Assembly (NCBI RefSeq): GCF_003418935.1
Contig: NZ_QVMT01000001.1
Span: forward strand, 722,063-786,062
Direction: 5' to 3'
Length of the DNA stretch: 64,000 bases
Source: Emticicia sp. C21
Lineage (GTDB): Bacteria > Bacteroidota > Bacteroidia > Cytophagales > Spirosomataceae
Below, piece after piece: positions 44,681-54,188 of this stretch; position 1 is the first letter of the stretch; every line of letters starts with the position of its first letter. The position numbers were made by a program, and so were the translations under genes. The notes beneath the pieces are model-generated. The model saw nothing but the letters and a program-made list of their open reading frames with translations. It was not told the DNA's origin and did not search any database.

Positions 44681-45619
44681 TTATTGTCTTCCTGCCTGCT
44701 TAGTTCTATACTGAGGAAGCCCCTCTCTTGGGTGATAACTCTTCAGAGTTTCCTGTAAAAATGCTCTATCCAGATGGGTATATATTTCGGTGGTAGTAAT
44801 AGATTCATGCCCTAGCATTTCCTGCACGGCTCTTAAATCTGCTCCTCCCTCTATCAGATGGGTAGCAAACGAATGCCGGAAAGTATGCGGCGAAATGTTT
44901 TTATGAATACCTGCCCGCTCGGCCAGTTCTTTAATAATCAGAAAAATCATCACTCTGGTCAATGCCTTACCCCTGCGATTCAAAAATACGATATCTTCTG
45001 CGTCAGGTTTAATATCCAGATGATTTCTGATGCTTTCTAAATAAATTTTAGTGTATTTAATGGCGTCACGCCCAATAGGCACCAGGCGCATTTTATTACC
45101 TTTACCAATTACTCTGATGAACCCAATATCAAAATAACAATTGGTCAGTTTCAAATCAACCAGTTCTGAAACCCGGACGCCGCAGCTGTATAATACCTCT
45201 AATATAGCCCGGTTTCGTGTGCCTTCCGGAGTAGATACATCTATCAAGTCCAACATCTGTTCAATTTCAGGGAATGATAAGGTATCAGGCAACTTTCTGC
45301 CTGTCTTGGGGGCTTCAATTAATTGCGTGGGGTCAATCTGAATAATGTTTTCGAGCGCCAGATACTTATAAAAAGATTTGATACCTGACAGGATTCTCGC
45401 TTGCGAAGTGGGTGTTAATCCAAATTGATTGATGTATTCGAGGAAATCTGATATATCCTTTTCATTAATGGTTTCGGGAGCTGGGGTATGTACCTGCATA
45501 GAGGCAAACTGACTTAATTTTTCAACATCTCTCAGGTAGGCTTCAATGGAGTTTTCAGACATAGAGCGCTCCAGCCTCAGATAGTTCTTAAAATGTTGAA
45601 TGTAGATGGGCCAATTCAA
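44681..45619 (-). CDS. xerD: Site-specific tyrosine recombinase XerD
   Basis: A 312-residue recombinase that resolves chromosome dimers at dif with XerC. It has the N-terminal SAM-like core-binding domain (about 5-90) and the catalytic domain with Arg in SCGVRVSELV, Lys in VIGKGNKMR, HTFRHSFATHL, LGHES and Tyr in TTTEIYTHLD. The size and a housekeeping setting (next to aroQ, away from phage genes) point to the chromosomal Xer protein, not an integrase. Confidence 0.92.
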   Translation of the reverse strand: MNWPIYIQHFKNYLRLERSMSENSIEAYLRDVEKLSQFASMQVHTPAPETINEKDISDFLEYINQFGLTPTSQARILSGIKSFYKYLALENIIQIDPTQLIEAPKTGRKLPDTLSFPEIEQMLDLIDVSTPEGTRNRAILEVLYSCGVRVSELVDLKLTNCYFDIGFIRVIGKGNKMRLVPIGRDAIKYTKIYLESIRNHLDIKPDAEDIVFLNRRGKALTRVMIFLIIKELAERAGIHKNISPHTFRHSFATHLIEGGADLRAVQEMLGHESITTTEIYTHLDRAFLQETLKSYHPREGLPQYRTKQAGRQ

Positions 45620-45686
45620 AACCGTAAATTTTATCAGTAAACACGAATCGTTTTTGTAACTTGCCGTAAAAATACTGAATCATTCG

Positions 45687-46112
45687 ATGAAAAAAATAAT
45701 TATTATCAATGGCCCTAACTTAAATCTGCTGGGAAAAAGAGAACCTCATATTTACGGAAGTCAGACTTTTGAAGATTATCTGTCAGAGTTGAAAGAACTG
45801 TTTTCTACGATTGAGCTGCATTATTACCAATCAAATCATGAGGGAGGAATTATTGATAAAATTCACGAAGTAGGCTATGGACGAGTTGAATTTGATGGGC
45901 TTATTATTAACGCCGGGGCTTATACACATACTTCTATTGCCATTGCTGATGCCCTTTCGGCCATTAAAACGCCTGCAATAGAAGTACATATCTCCAATAT
46001 ACATGCCAGAGAGGCTTTTCGCCATCACTCCTATTTGTCTAGCAGATGTAAAGGCATGATTTGCGGATTAGGCATGAAAGGTTACGAAATGGCCATCCGC
46101 TATTTTATATAA
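45687..46112 (+). CDS. aroQ: 3-dehydroquinate dehydratase, type II
   Basis: Third step of the shikimate pathway, making 3-dehydroshikimate. The 141-residue type II enzyme has IINGPNLNLLGKREPHIYG with the catalytic Tyr, the Asn/Gly-rich NAGAYTHTSIAIADAL, and the substrate loop EVHISNIHAREAFRHHS with the catalytic His. Divergent from xerD with 67 bases between. Full length. Confidence 0.95.
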   Translation: MKKIIIINGPNLNLLGKREPHIYGSQTFEDYLSELKELFSTIELHYYQSNHEGGIIDKIHEVGYGRVEFDGLIINAGAYTHTSIAIADALSAIKTPAIEVHISNIHAREAFRHHSYLSSRCKGMICGLGMKGYEMAIRYFI

Positions 46113-46130
46113 TAGCTTTTTAATCAGACT

Positions 46131-46484
46131 TTAAACGGCCATTTTCAAGCAGGCTAGTTTTTGAACCAAGGCTTCTTTTCTCCGACGAGCTACCAATACG
46201 GTTTTGTTATTGGCTAGCTGAATGGTATCTTCACCACAAGTATTTATTACATGATTAAGGTTGATGATAAACGAACGGTGCGAACGGAAAAACGAAACAT
46301 TGGTGGCTAATCTTTCTTCGAGTTTTTTCAGGTTGGTAGCGACATAAATCACTTTACCTGAATTCAGATGTACTTTAGTATAATTAATGTCGGCTTCCAT
46401 CAATACGATAATAGATGGATTGAATTTTTTGTGTCCGCCGACTCTTACAAGATTGTCATTTTTGATGTTAAAATTTGCATTCAT
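46131..46484 (-). CDS. LytTR-type DNA-binding regulator
   Basis: A 117-residue protein that is essentially one LytTR domain. It shows IVLMEADINYTKVHLNSGKVIYVATNLKKLEERL, FFRSHRSFIINLNHV and the end RRRKEALVQKL. LytTR proteins bind direct repeats spaced about two helical turns apart. No receiver domain is attached, so its input is unknown. It is transcribed away from the RND efflux operon, with 355 bases between, so it may control itself and that operon. Confidence 0.88.
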   Translation of the reverse strand: MNANFNIKNDNLVRVGGHKKFNPSIIVLMEADINYTKVHLNSGKVIYVATNLKKLEERLATNVSFFRSHRSFIINLNHVINTCGEDTIQLANNKTVLVARRRKEALVQKLACLKMAV

Positions 46485-46839
46485 GGCTTTATTATTTTAG
46501 GTGGTTTTCGAATTATTTACCCAAAATTATAGCCTGTTCAGGCACCCTCCTACCCAAAATGAGTATCTGGCAGATTTAGCTTTTTAAGTGGCGGATTTAG
46601 CTTCAAATCTGGTTATTTCTGCTTATAATCGGCTGATAATACGTTTTCTGATGAATAGTCGTCAAAAACGACGAATTTGTCGTTTATTTATAGTTACAAT
46701 CACTAAAATCACTTACTTTCGTAAAAAATAATCAATATTTTTCGTTTGTATTAATAAGAAATTAATAATCTGAGTTTATCAAACTGACACTTATTCCTAA
46801 ATTACTCACCCTATTAATAAAAATAAGCTAAAAATTAAG
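46485..46839. promoter_or_regulatory. Divergent regulatory region with GTCGT repeats
   Basis: No gene is seen. GTCGT occurs at 46658-46662 and 46679-46683 in direct orientation, 21 bp apart, with the inverted form ACGAC at 46668-46672 between. The 21-bp spacing of direct copies is what LytTR dimers recognise. Promoter boxes for the efflux operon are not clear. Confidence 0.45.
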
Positions 46840-47964
46840 ATGCGTACCATACTAACTATTGTTGCAGTTGTTGTTGTTCTTGTGCTTGGTAAAATATTCT
46901 TTTTTAAGAAACCTGAAGAAAAAGGAGGCGGTGGCCCTGGTGGCGGTGGAGGAGCAGCAGCTGGCAGAGGTGGAGAAAAAGGCAAAGGCGGCCCGGGCGG
47001 TGCCGGAGGACCCGGTGGTGGACCGCCTACATCTGTAAATATATTTGTTACGGGTTTTCAAACGCTTGATAACGCCGTTACTTCTCCGGGTACTGTTTTC
47101 CCTAACGAAGAAGTACAACTAATGTCGGAATCAGCTGGAAGAATTGTTGCATTAAATATTAAAGAGGGTAGCAGAGTAGCCACCGGACAGGTAATAGCTA
47201 AAATTAAAGATACTGATTTGCAGGCTCAGCTGAAAAAAATCAATTATCAGATTGAGCTGGCTAAACAAACCGATGCCCGTCAGAAAAAACTATTGGAAAT
47301 CAATGCCATCAGCCGCGAAGAATACGAAATTACGTCTAACACGCTGAATACATTGGATGCCGACAAAGAGTTTTTGGAAACCAGCATTGAAAAAACGGTT
47401 TTGAGAGCTCCTTTTGCAGGAAAAATCAGCTTTAAAAATGTAAGCCAAGGTGCTTATGTTTCGCCTGCTACTACGCTTGCTACGTTAGTACAGACCAATC
47501 CTGTAAAAATTGACTTTGCAATTCCTGAAAAATACTCAACACAAATCAGATTAGGCAGTAATGTAAAATTTGAGGTTGAAGGTCAAAGCACCAGTTATTC
47601 AGCAAGTATCGTGGCTATTGATCCGAAGATTGACCCGAACTTACGTACCTTAAAGGTAAGAGCCATAGCGCAGAATCCGAACGACCGCCTGATTCCGGGT
47701 ATGTTCGTGAAAGTAACCGTTGATTTAGATATTTCGCAAGCAATTATGATACCTACCGAAGCCATTATCCCTGTATTGAAAGGCAAGAAAGTGTATGTAA
47801 TGCAGAATGGAAAAGTAGCCGAGAAAATGGTAGAAACGGGTTTGCGTAATGAGAAAAATATTCAGATTACCAGTGGGCTTACATCAGGCGACTCTTTAAT
47901 TGTCAGTGGTATTATGTCAATTAAGAAAGACGCTCCTGTAAAAGTAAAACAGGTTGTGAAATAA
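46840..47964 (+). CDS. RND efflux periplasmic adaptor (membrane fusion protein)
   Basis: A 374-residue adaptor linking the RND pump to the outer-membrane channel. It has an N-terminal membrane anchor (about 4-21). An unusual Gly-rich linker (29-63, mostly GG/GP repeats) follows. Then come the barrel-sandwich/lipoyl halves (RIVALNIKEGSRVATGQVIAKI and LRAPFAGKISFKNVSQGAYV), an alpha hairpin (about 115-155) and the beta-barrel region (VKIDFAIPEKYS). The adaptor is the MexH/AcrA type. It is first of three genes; the pump follows after 50 bases. Confidence 0.92.
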   Translation: MRTILTIVAVVVVLVLGKIFFFKKPEEKGGGGPGGGGGAAAGRGGEKGKGGPGGAGGPGGGPPTSVNIFVTGFQTLDNAVTSPGTVFPNEEVQLMSESAGRIVALNIKEGSRVATGQVIAKIKDTDLQAQLKKINYQIELAKQTDARQKKLLEINAISREEYEITSNTLNTLDADKEFLETSIEKTVLRAPFAGKISFKNVSQGAYVSPATTLATLVQTNPVKIDFAIPEKYSTQIRLGSNVKFEVEGQSTSYSASIVAIDPKIDPNLRTLKVRAIAQNPNDRLIPGMFVKVTVDLDISQAIMIPTEAIIPVLKGKKVYVMQNGKVAEKMVETGLRNEKNIQITSGLTSGDSLIVSGIMSIKKDAPVKVKQVVK

Positions 47965-48014
47965 GATATAAATAATGCCTGTGGGCATGAATTAACAACG
48001 AAACTTACAAAATT

Positions 48015-51000
48015 ATGTCTATATCAACCATTTCCATTAAACGCCCGGTATTAGCCATAGTGATGAACCTTGTCATCATCTTATTTGGTGTTATTGGTTA
48101 TACATTCCTGGGCGTACGGGAGTACCCGTCTATCGACCCGCCTGTGGTATCGGTACGTACCGCTTATGCGGGTGCCAATGCCGATATTATTGAGTCTCAG
48201 ATTACTGAGCCCCTCGAAAAAAACCTGAATAGCGTAGAGGGAGTAAAATCTATCAGTTCTTCGTCGAATGTAGGTACAAGCCAGATTACGGTTGAATTTG
48301 AACTGGGCGTTGATATGGAACGCGCAGCTAACGACGTGCGCGATAAGGTATCTGGAGCAGTAAGACAATTGCCGCAGGATATTGATGCCCCTCCAACCGT
48401 ATCTAAAGCTGATGCAAACTCTGACCCTATTCTGAGTATGCTATTGCAAAGTGAGTCACGCAGTCACTTGGAAATCAGTGATATGGCTGAAAATGTAGTA
48501 GCACAACGTTTGCAGACGATTCAGGGTGTGAGCTCGGTAATGATCTGGGGACAGAAAAAATATGCGATGCGCTTATGGATGGACCCTACGCGTATGGCCG
48601 CACAAGGGGTAACTACTCAGGATATTAAACAAGCGCTTGACCGTGAAAACGTAGAGCTTCCAAGTGGTAAACTAGCCGGTGATAATACCGAGTTAACCGT
48701 AAAAACGGTAGGTCGCTTCAAAAATGAGGCTGACTTTGAAAACCTGATTGTAAAAACGATTGGCGATAAAATCATTCGTTTTAAAGATATTGGCACAATT
48801 CAGTTAGGACCAGAAAATGAAGAAACTATCCTTCGTCTGAATAGTATTCCAATGATTGGTCTGGCCATTGTGCCTCAACCTGGTACCAACTACCTTGAAA
48901 TCTCTGGGGAAATCAAAAAGAGATTAGAAGAAATCAAGAGAGATTTACCGAAAGATTACAAGATGGACATCTTGCTTGACAATACAGTTTTCATCGAAAA
49001 TTCAGTAGAAGAGGTAGGTGAAACTTTATTGATTGCGATTGTACTTGTAGTAATTATCATCTTCTTGTTCTTCCGCGACTGGATTATTGCCGTAAGACCT
49101 CTGATTGACATTCCAGTTTCGTTAATCGGTACTTTCTTTGTCATGTACATGCTGGGTTATACGGTCAATGTATTGACACTCCTCGCGATTGTACTGGCGA
49201 CAGGTCTTGTGGTTGATGATGGTATTGTTGTAACAGAAAATATCTATAAGAAGATAGAAGAGGGCATGAAGCCGATAGAGGCTGCCATAAAAGGAGCCAA
49301 TGAGATCATCTTTGCCGTAGTTTCTACCTCCATTACGCTGGCGTCAGTATTCTTACCCGTAATTTTCATGCAGGGTTTCGTAGGTAAACTATTCCGTGAG
49401 TTTGGTATCGTACTGGCCTCCGCCGTATTAATATCCGCCTTTGTGTCGCTTACGCTGACACCTATGCTGAATGCCTATTTAGTTAGAAAAACCAATAAGC
49501 GTTCATGGTTCTACGAAAAAACTGAGCCTTTCTTTGAAAACATGATTAATGGTTACCGTAACCGTCTGACTAGCTTTATGAAAATGCGTTGGCTGGCTAT
49601 TCCAATCCTGTTTCTTACTTTAGGAATTGCCTGGTTTTTCGGAAAAGATATTCAACAAGAGTTGGCACCGTTAGATGACCGTAACTGGTTCCGTATTTCG
49701 GTTACTGCGCCTGAAGGTTCTTCATTCGAGTATATGGACAGTTATGTACTGAAAATGAGTAAAATGCTGGAAGATTCGATTCCTGAAGCCAAAGGGATTA
49801 TGACCGTGACTGCTCCAGGCTTTTCGGGTTCCGGCTCACCAAATACTGCATTTGCCCGTATTGCCTTGAAAGATAAATCTGAACGTAAGCGTACACAACA
49901 AGAGATAGTTGATGTGGTTACCCGTAAACTAAAAGCAATGCCAGATGCCCGTTCATTTGTAATTCAGCAGCAAACCATTGCGGTTGACTCTCGTGGGGGC
50001 TTACCCGTGCAGTACGTAATTCAGGCGCCCGACTTCGAGAAACTACGTGAGTATATGCCTAAATTTATGGATGAGGTAGCGAAAGACCCGACCTTTGTAG
50101 TATCTGATATGAACCTTAAATTCAACAAGCCTGAATTAGAGGTATCTATCGACCGTGAAAAAGCAAAGAGTATGGGAATTTCGGTATCTGATATTGCGCA
50201 AAATATGCAGTTGGCTTTTGCCGGACAGCGTTTCGGGTACTTTACCATGAATGGTCGCCAGTATCAGGTTATCGGGCAGTTTGACCGTGCCAACAGAGAC
50301 GAGCCTTTAGATTTAAAGAGTACATTCGTAAAAAATAACCTGGGCGAATTAGTTCAGCTGGATAATATTGTAAAGACGGAAGAACAAAGTAGCCCGCCTC
50401 AATTGTATCACTTTAACCGATACATGAGTGCGACGGTATCTGCCGGATTAGCTCCGGGCAAAACCATTGGTGATGGTATCAAAGCTATGGATGCAATCAG
50501 AGACCGTCTGAAAGATGAAGCTATCAGAACAACGCTATCGGGTTCTTCGCGTGACTTTGCCGAGAGTTCATCAAATACTTTATTCACTTTCTTACTAGCT
50601 CTTTTATTAGTTTACCTGATTCTTGCAGCACAGTTTGAGAGTTTCGTTGACCCATTTATCATCATGCTTACAGTACCTTTAGCGGTATCTGGTGCGATGT
50701 TTTCATTGTGGTACTTCAACCAGACGTTGAATATTTTCAGCCAGATTGGTATGATTATGTTGATTGGTCTTGTAACCAAAAACGGTATCCTGATTGTGGA
50801 GTTTGCCAACCAGTTGCGCGAGAAAGGCATGGAACTGAAAGAAGCAGCCATTGAAGCCGCTGCTATGCGTTTCCGTCCTATCTTAATGACCAGTTTAGCA
50901 ACTGTATTGGGTGCTGCTCCTATCGCTTTCGCTTTGGGTTCGGCCGGCAAAAGTCGTATGTCAATGGGTATCGTAATTATGGGTGGTTTGTTGTTCTCAC

Positions 51001-51119
51001 TAGTTTTGACGCTCTATGTAATCCCTGCCATTTATACTTTCTTGTCTCGCAATAAAGACTTTGAACGTATGAAACAGATTGAAAGAATTGCACATGAGTC
51101 AGAGCATGAAATGGCATAA
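48015..51119 (+). CDS. RND-family inner-membrane efflux pump (HAE1 type)
   Basis: A 1034-residue proton-driven pump with 12 membrane segments and two large periplasmic loops. The proton-relay aspartates are in ATGLVVDDGIVVTENIY. The GIGVLTKNGILIVEFANQ-like segment (IGLVTKNGILIVEF) carries the second-half signature. The N-terminus ISIKRPVLAIVMNLVIILFGVIGY is typical of HAE1 pumps. It exports hydrophobic compounds, drugs or lipids with the adaptor and TolC partner on either side. Substrate not predictable. Confidence 0.95.
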   Translation: MSISTISIKRPVLAIVMNLVIILFGVIGYTFLGVREYPSIDPPVVSVRTAYAGANADIIESQITEPLEKNLNSVEGVKSISSSSNVGTSQITVEFELGVDMERAANDVRDKVSGAVRQLPQDIDAPPTVSKADANSDPILSMLLQSESRSHLEISDMAENVVAQRLQTIQGVSSVMIWGQKKYAMRLWMDPTRMAAQGVTTQDIKQALDRENVELPSGKLAGDNTELTVKTVGRFKNEADFENLIVKTIGDKIIRFKDIGTIQLGPENEETILRLNSIPMIGLAIVPQPGTNYLEISGEIKKRLEEIKRDLPKDYKMDILLDNTVFIENSVEEVGETLLIAIVLVVIIIFLFFRDWIIAVRPLIDIPVSLIGTFFVMYMLGYTVNVLTLLAIVLATGLVVDDGIVVTENIYKKIEEGMKPIEAAIKGANEIIFAVVSTSITLASVFLPVIFMQGFVGKLFREFGIVLASAVLISAFVSLTLTPMLNAYLVRKTNKRSWFYEKTEPFFENMINGYRNRLTSFMKMRWLAIPILFLTLGIAWFFGKDIQQELAPLDDRNWFRISVTAPEGSSFEYMDSYVLKMSKMLEDSIPEAKGIMTVTAPGFSGSGSPNTAFARIALKDKSERKRTQQEIVDVVTRKLKAMPDARSFVIQQQTIAVDSRGGLPVQYVIQAPDFEKLREYMPKFMDEVAKDPTFVVSDMNLKFNKPELEVSIDREKAKSMGISVSDIAQNMQLAFAGQRFGYFTMNGRQYQVIGQFDRANRDEPLDLKSTFVKNNLGELVQLDNIVKTEEQSSPPQLYHFNRYMSATVSAGLAPGKTIGDGIKAMDAIRDRLKDEAIRTTLSGSSRDFAESSSNTLFTFLLALLLVYLILAAQFESFVDPFIIMLTVPLAVSGAMFSLWYFNQTLNIFSQIGMIMLIGLVTKNGILIVEFANQLREKGMELKEAAIEAAAMRFRPILMTSLATVLGAAPIAFALGSAGKSRMSMGIVIMGGLLFSLVLTLYVIPAIYTFLSRNKDFERMKQIERIAHESEHEMA

Positions 51120-51126
51120 TATAATT

Positions 51127-51158
51127 ATCAGGGAGGTGCTGTAAGGCATCTCCCTGAT
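51127..51158 (+). other. Intercistronic hairpin between pump and channel genes
   Basis: ATCAGGGAGGTGC (51127-51139) pairs with GCATCTCCCTGAT (51146-51158) over 13 bp with one G-U pair and a 6-base loop. No T-run follows, so it is unlikely to end transcription. It may protect the upstream mRNA or lower expression of the channel gene. Confidence 0.55.
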
Positions 51159-51310
51159 GGTTAATAAAGCCTCACGCTGATTATTTACCTTTTGCCAAAT
51201 CAAATGCCGATTCACAATCCGGCATACCAATAAAAATTGAAGCATCATTTCAGTAGTTTCATGAAGCGTTTTTAACCTAACTCAATGAAACTAAGTAAAA
51301 ATACAACATC

Positions 51311-52603
51311 GTGAAAAATTATTTAATTCTTCTGTTATTCATTGCCCAAACCTCATTTGCACAAGATACACTAACCTTAGAGAATGCCATAACTATAGCG
51401 CTCGAAAAAAACTATGATGTAAAAATTGCCGAACTTCAACAAAAGGTAGCAGAAACACAGGTTTTTAAAGGGAATGCAGGGATGCTACCGAATATCAATT
51501 TCAATGCCAATGCCGGAACAGCCTTTAACGAAGTAAAACAGGTATTAGCTAACGGAAATGAAACTAATCGTTTCGGGGTTAACTTAACACCTTCGGCAAA
51601 CATAACCTTTGCCTGGACATTGTATGATGGCAAACGCATGTATGCCATTTTTGACCGTTTGAAAAACCAAAGTGAATTGAGCCAAATTCAAACACGTATA
51701 GCCATGGAAAATACAATGGCTAATGTAATGGCGGCTTATTATGAAATTATGCGTCAGAAGCAAACGGTCAGATTCCTGGAAACCATCATTAAATATTACG
51801 AGGAAAGACTCAATATTACTGACCAACGCTGGCAGTTTGGTAAAGGCTCTAAATTAGATTTTCTTCAATCCAAAACTGATTTGGGTACACAAACCAGTTT
51901 ATTGGTACAGGCAAAAACTGACCTGAAAAATGCAAAAGTTGCCTTGAATAACTTTCTGGCAAGAGAACCCAATACGGATTTTGAAGTGCAGGAAGTAGTT
52001 GCTCTTACTTTTGACCCATCGCAGGAAGAACTGAGAAACAGAGCACGCACAGCCAATAAAACATTGCAGGCCTTTAGAAAGGCAACAGATATTACCTTGA
52101 TTCAACAAAGAGAGGCAGAGGGACTTAAACGTCCGAGAATAACACTTAATGCTAATTTAGGTTACCAGTTGAGTAAAACAAATGCAGGTCTCTTTTTATA
52201 TAACCAGAACTACGGTTTATCTCCGGGGGTGGGCTTAACAGTACCTATCTTTAACGGACAAATTATCCGTAGACAGATTCAGACGTCAAAAATCAATACA
52301 GATATTGCCAAAACACAGGAACAGGATTGGATTGTGCAAATGGAAAATGATCTGGTAAGAGCCTACAACCAGTATCAGACAGATAAAGAGATTCTGAAAC
52401 TGGAAGAAGAATACAATAAGGTTGCGGAAGAAAATATGCAGATTTCGCTAGAGAAATTCAGATTAGGAGGCTCAACTATTCTTGAAATAAACGAAGCACA
52501 GCGTAGCTTAAATACCTCATTGAACCGTTTGACCAACGCTCGTTTTAATATCAAAATTTCAGAATTACAATTGTTGCGTTTGAGCGGTGAGTTGGTAAAA
52601 TAA
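51311..52603 (+). CDS. TolC-family outer-membrane efflux channel
   Basis: A 430-residue outer-membrane factor with a signal peptide (about 1-17, TSFAQ). The duplicated helical architecture is visible: LTLENAITIALEKNYDVKIAELQ, the first long coiled-coil (about 95-190), the middle QTSKINTDIAKTQEQ and the final EINEAQRSLNTSLNRLTNARFNI. The start is GTG at 51311. The only upstream ATG (51285) begins a 9-residue leader that stops at TGA 51312-51314, overlapping the GTG as GTGA. It completes the RND system and is followed by a bidirectional-type terminator. Confidence 0.92.
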   Translation: MKNYLILLLFIAQTSFAQDTLTLENAITIALEKNYDVKIAELQQKVAETQVFKGNAGMLPNINFNANAGTAFNEVKQVLANGNETNRFGVNLTPSANITFAWTLYDGKRMYAIFDRLKNQSELSQIQTRIAMENTMANVMAAYYEIMRQKQTVRFLETIIKYYEERLNITDQRWQFGKGSKLDFLQSKTDLGTQTSLLVQAKTDLKNAKVALNNFLAREPNTDFEVQEVVALTFDPSQEELRNRARTANKTLQAFRKATDITLIQQREAEGLKRPRITLNANLGYQLSKTNAGLFLYNQNYGLSPGVGLTVPIFNGQIIRRQIQTSKINTDIAKTQEQDWIVQMENDLVRAYNQYQTDKEILKLEEEYNKVAEENMQISLEKFRLGGSTILEINEAQRSLNTSLNRLTNARFNIKISELQLLRLSGELVK

Positions 52604-52640
52604 TCATGTAAGATTGATTATAATCAGATGAATTACATAA

Positions 52641-52672
52641 AAAAACCTGCAATGCAAATTGCAGGTTTTTTG
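52641..52672. terminator. Bidirectional terminator between tolC-like and oxidoreductase genes
   Basis: AAAAACCTGCAAT (52641-52653) pairs perfectly with ATTGCAGGTTTTT (52658-52670) around GCAA. T-runs flank it on both strands, suiting two convergent genes. Confidence 0.9.
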
Positions 52673-52692
52673 TTTATCGTCTCACTGTTAAA

Positions 52693-54015
52693 TTAAACAG
52701 CTTTAGTTTTACCCGGCATTGCAATCTGGTACCAGCCATCTTTATCTGGTAAAGTTTTTGGTAAAGTATCCCAGGTGAATTTTTCAGGCATTAAGTCAAT
52801 ATTAGAATTCAGTGCCTCTTCCCATTTCACACGTTTGCCCGAATAACTTGCCATACGACCCATAATAGCTGTCAGTGTACTATAGGCTCCTCTTTCGGCA
52901 TCGTTAATCGGTTTGTTGTTTACGATGCTATCAAACAATACATCGTGTTCTACCTGATAAGGGTCTTTATCACCTTCGCCTCTGTGTCTCCAGATGCTGT
53001 TGCCTTTCAAGTCAAATATTTTTCCTTCGGTAGCACGGCCTTTTGTACCTACCAGATGCTCTGATACATCAGAAACAGTACCTGGTTGGTGACGGCAATA
53101 ACTTGCTAAAACCATGCCATCGGCGTATTTGAATTCTACCGCATGGTGGTCATAAATTTCACCGAATTTTTTGTCTGTTCTTATCTGGCGTCCACCCATA
53201 GCAACTGCATCTACAGGGTAACCACCTTTAAACCAGTTAATCACGTCAATGTTATGAATGTGTTGCTCGTTGATATGATCACCGCAAAGCCAGTTGAAAT
53301 AGTACCAGTTACGCATTTGGTAGGCCATTTCGGTTTGTCCTGCCTCACGCTCTTTTACCCAAACCCCATCATTGTTCCAGTAGCAACGAGCAGCTACGAT
53401 ATCGCCAATGGCACCCTCGTCGATAACTTTTTTATACGTTTCTAAGTATGATTTTTGATAGTGGCGTTGCAGACCTACTACCACTTTCAGGTTTTTCTTT
53501 TTAGATTCTTCAGCAGCAGCTAATACACGACGGATACCCGGTGCATCGGTAGCTACAGGTTTTTCCATGAAAACGTGTTTGCCCTGACGTACGGCTTCTT
53601 CGAAATGGATTGGACGGAAACCCGGAGGGGTTGTCAGAATCACCACATCGGCCAAAGCAATGGCTTGTTTGTAGCCATCAAAACCAACAAATTTGCGTTC
53701 TTCCGGCACATCAACACGGCTTTTTACACTTTGTCTTTTGCTATTTTCCTTTTCGGTAGTAAGATTTTTGTAAGCATAGTCAATTCTGTCGCGGAAAGCG
53801 TCAGCCATTGCTACTAATTTCACATTTTCTTTCACAGAAAGCGCCTGAAAAGCAGCACCTGTGCCACGGCCACCGCAACCAACTAGAGCAACCTTGATGG
53901 TATCATCAACAGATGAATTAGCGGCAGACTGAAAAGGTAGGCTTGTTACCGACAGGCCACCTGCAACTACTGCAGAAGCCTTTACAAAATCCCGGCGAGA
54001 AAAGTTTGAGTTCAT
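52693..54015 (-). CDS. Gfo/Idh/MocA-family oxidoreductase, Tat-exported
   Basis: A 440-residue NAD(P)-dependent oxidoreductase. It begins with a twin-arginine signal (NFSRRDFVKASAVVAGG), so it is exported folded. The Rossmann motif is VALVGCGGRGTGAAF, and the central EKPVATDAPG matches the family's EKP motif. The C-terminal part has the typical YRGTLTA-like domain (AVEFKYADGMVLAS). Such Tat-linked members in Bacteroidota act on sugars or sugar acids, or as glycosidases in the GH109 clade; the present one is not assigned. A TAAATTTG -7-like box lies at 54062-54055 upstream. Confidence 0.9.
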   Translation of the reverse strand: MNSNFSRRDFVKASAVVAGGLSVTSLPFQSAANSSVDDTIKVALVGCGGRGTGAAFQALSVKENVKLVAMADAFRDRIDYAYKNLTTEKENSKRQSVKSRVDVPEERKFVGFDGYKQAIALADVVILTTPPGFRPIHFEEAVRQGKHVFMEKPVATDAPGIRRVLAAAEESKKKNLKVVVGLQRHYQKSYLETYKKVIDEGAIGDIVAARCYWNNDGVWVKEREAGQTEMAYQMRNWYYFNWLCGDHINEQHIHNIDVINWFKGGYPVDAVAMGGRQIRTDKKFGEIYDHHAVEFKYADGMVLASYCRHQPGTVSDVSEHLVGTKGRATEGKIFDLKGNSIWRHRGEGDKDPYQVEHDVLFDSIVNNKPINDAERGAYSTLTAIMGRMASYSGKRVKWEEALNSNIDLMPEKFTWDTLPKTLPDKDGWYQIAMPGKTKAV

Positions 54016-54124
54016 GTATTTGTGAGGTTATACGAGTTGAAATATTTAAGAAAACAAATTTAGGGCATTTATTGAAATTATAACGATTTTTAATAGAAAA
54101 TGTGCGTCTACAGGTTTTAATAAA

Positions 54125-54156
54125 TTTGAAAACCAGTTAATTTATTGATAAATTTG
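54125..54156 (+). promoter_or_regulatory. Promoter of the double-thioredoxin gene
   Basis: TTTG (54125-54128), 20-base spacer, TAAATTTG (54149-54156). Exact Bacteroidota boxes, predicted start near 54163, leader about 26 bases. Confidence 0.7.
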
Positions 54157-54188
54157 ATTAACAATTCTACCTGTCTATTATTACATCT

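Noticed and set aside
44681-45619. Tyrosine recombinase as sign of an integrated element
   Set aside because: The protein has the size and motifs of chromosomal XerD, neighbours are housekeeping genes, and no att repeats, tRNA or phage genes are present.
51127-51158. Terminator after the RND pump gene
   Set aside because: The stem is strong but no T-run follows, and the channel gene downstream clearly belongs to the same system.
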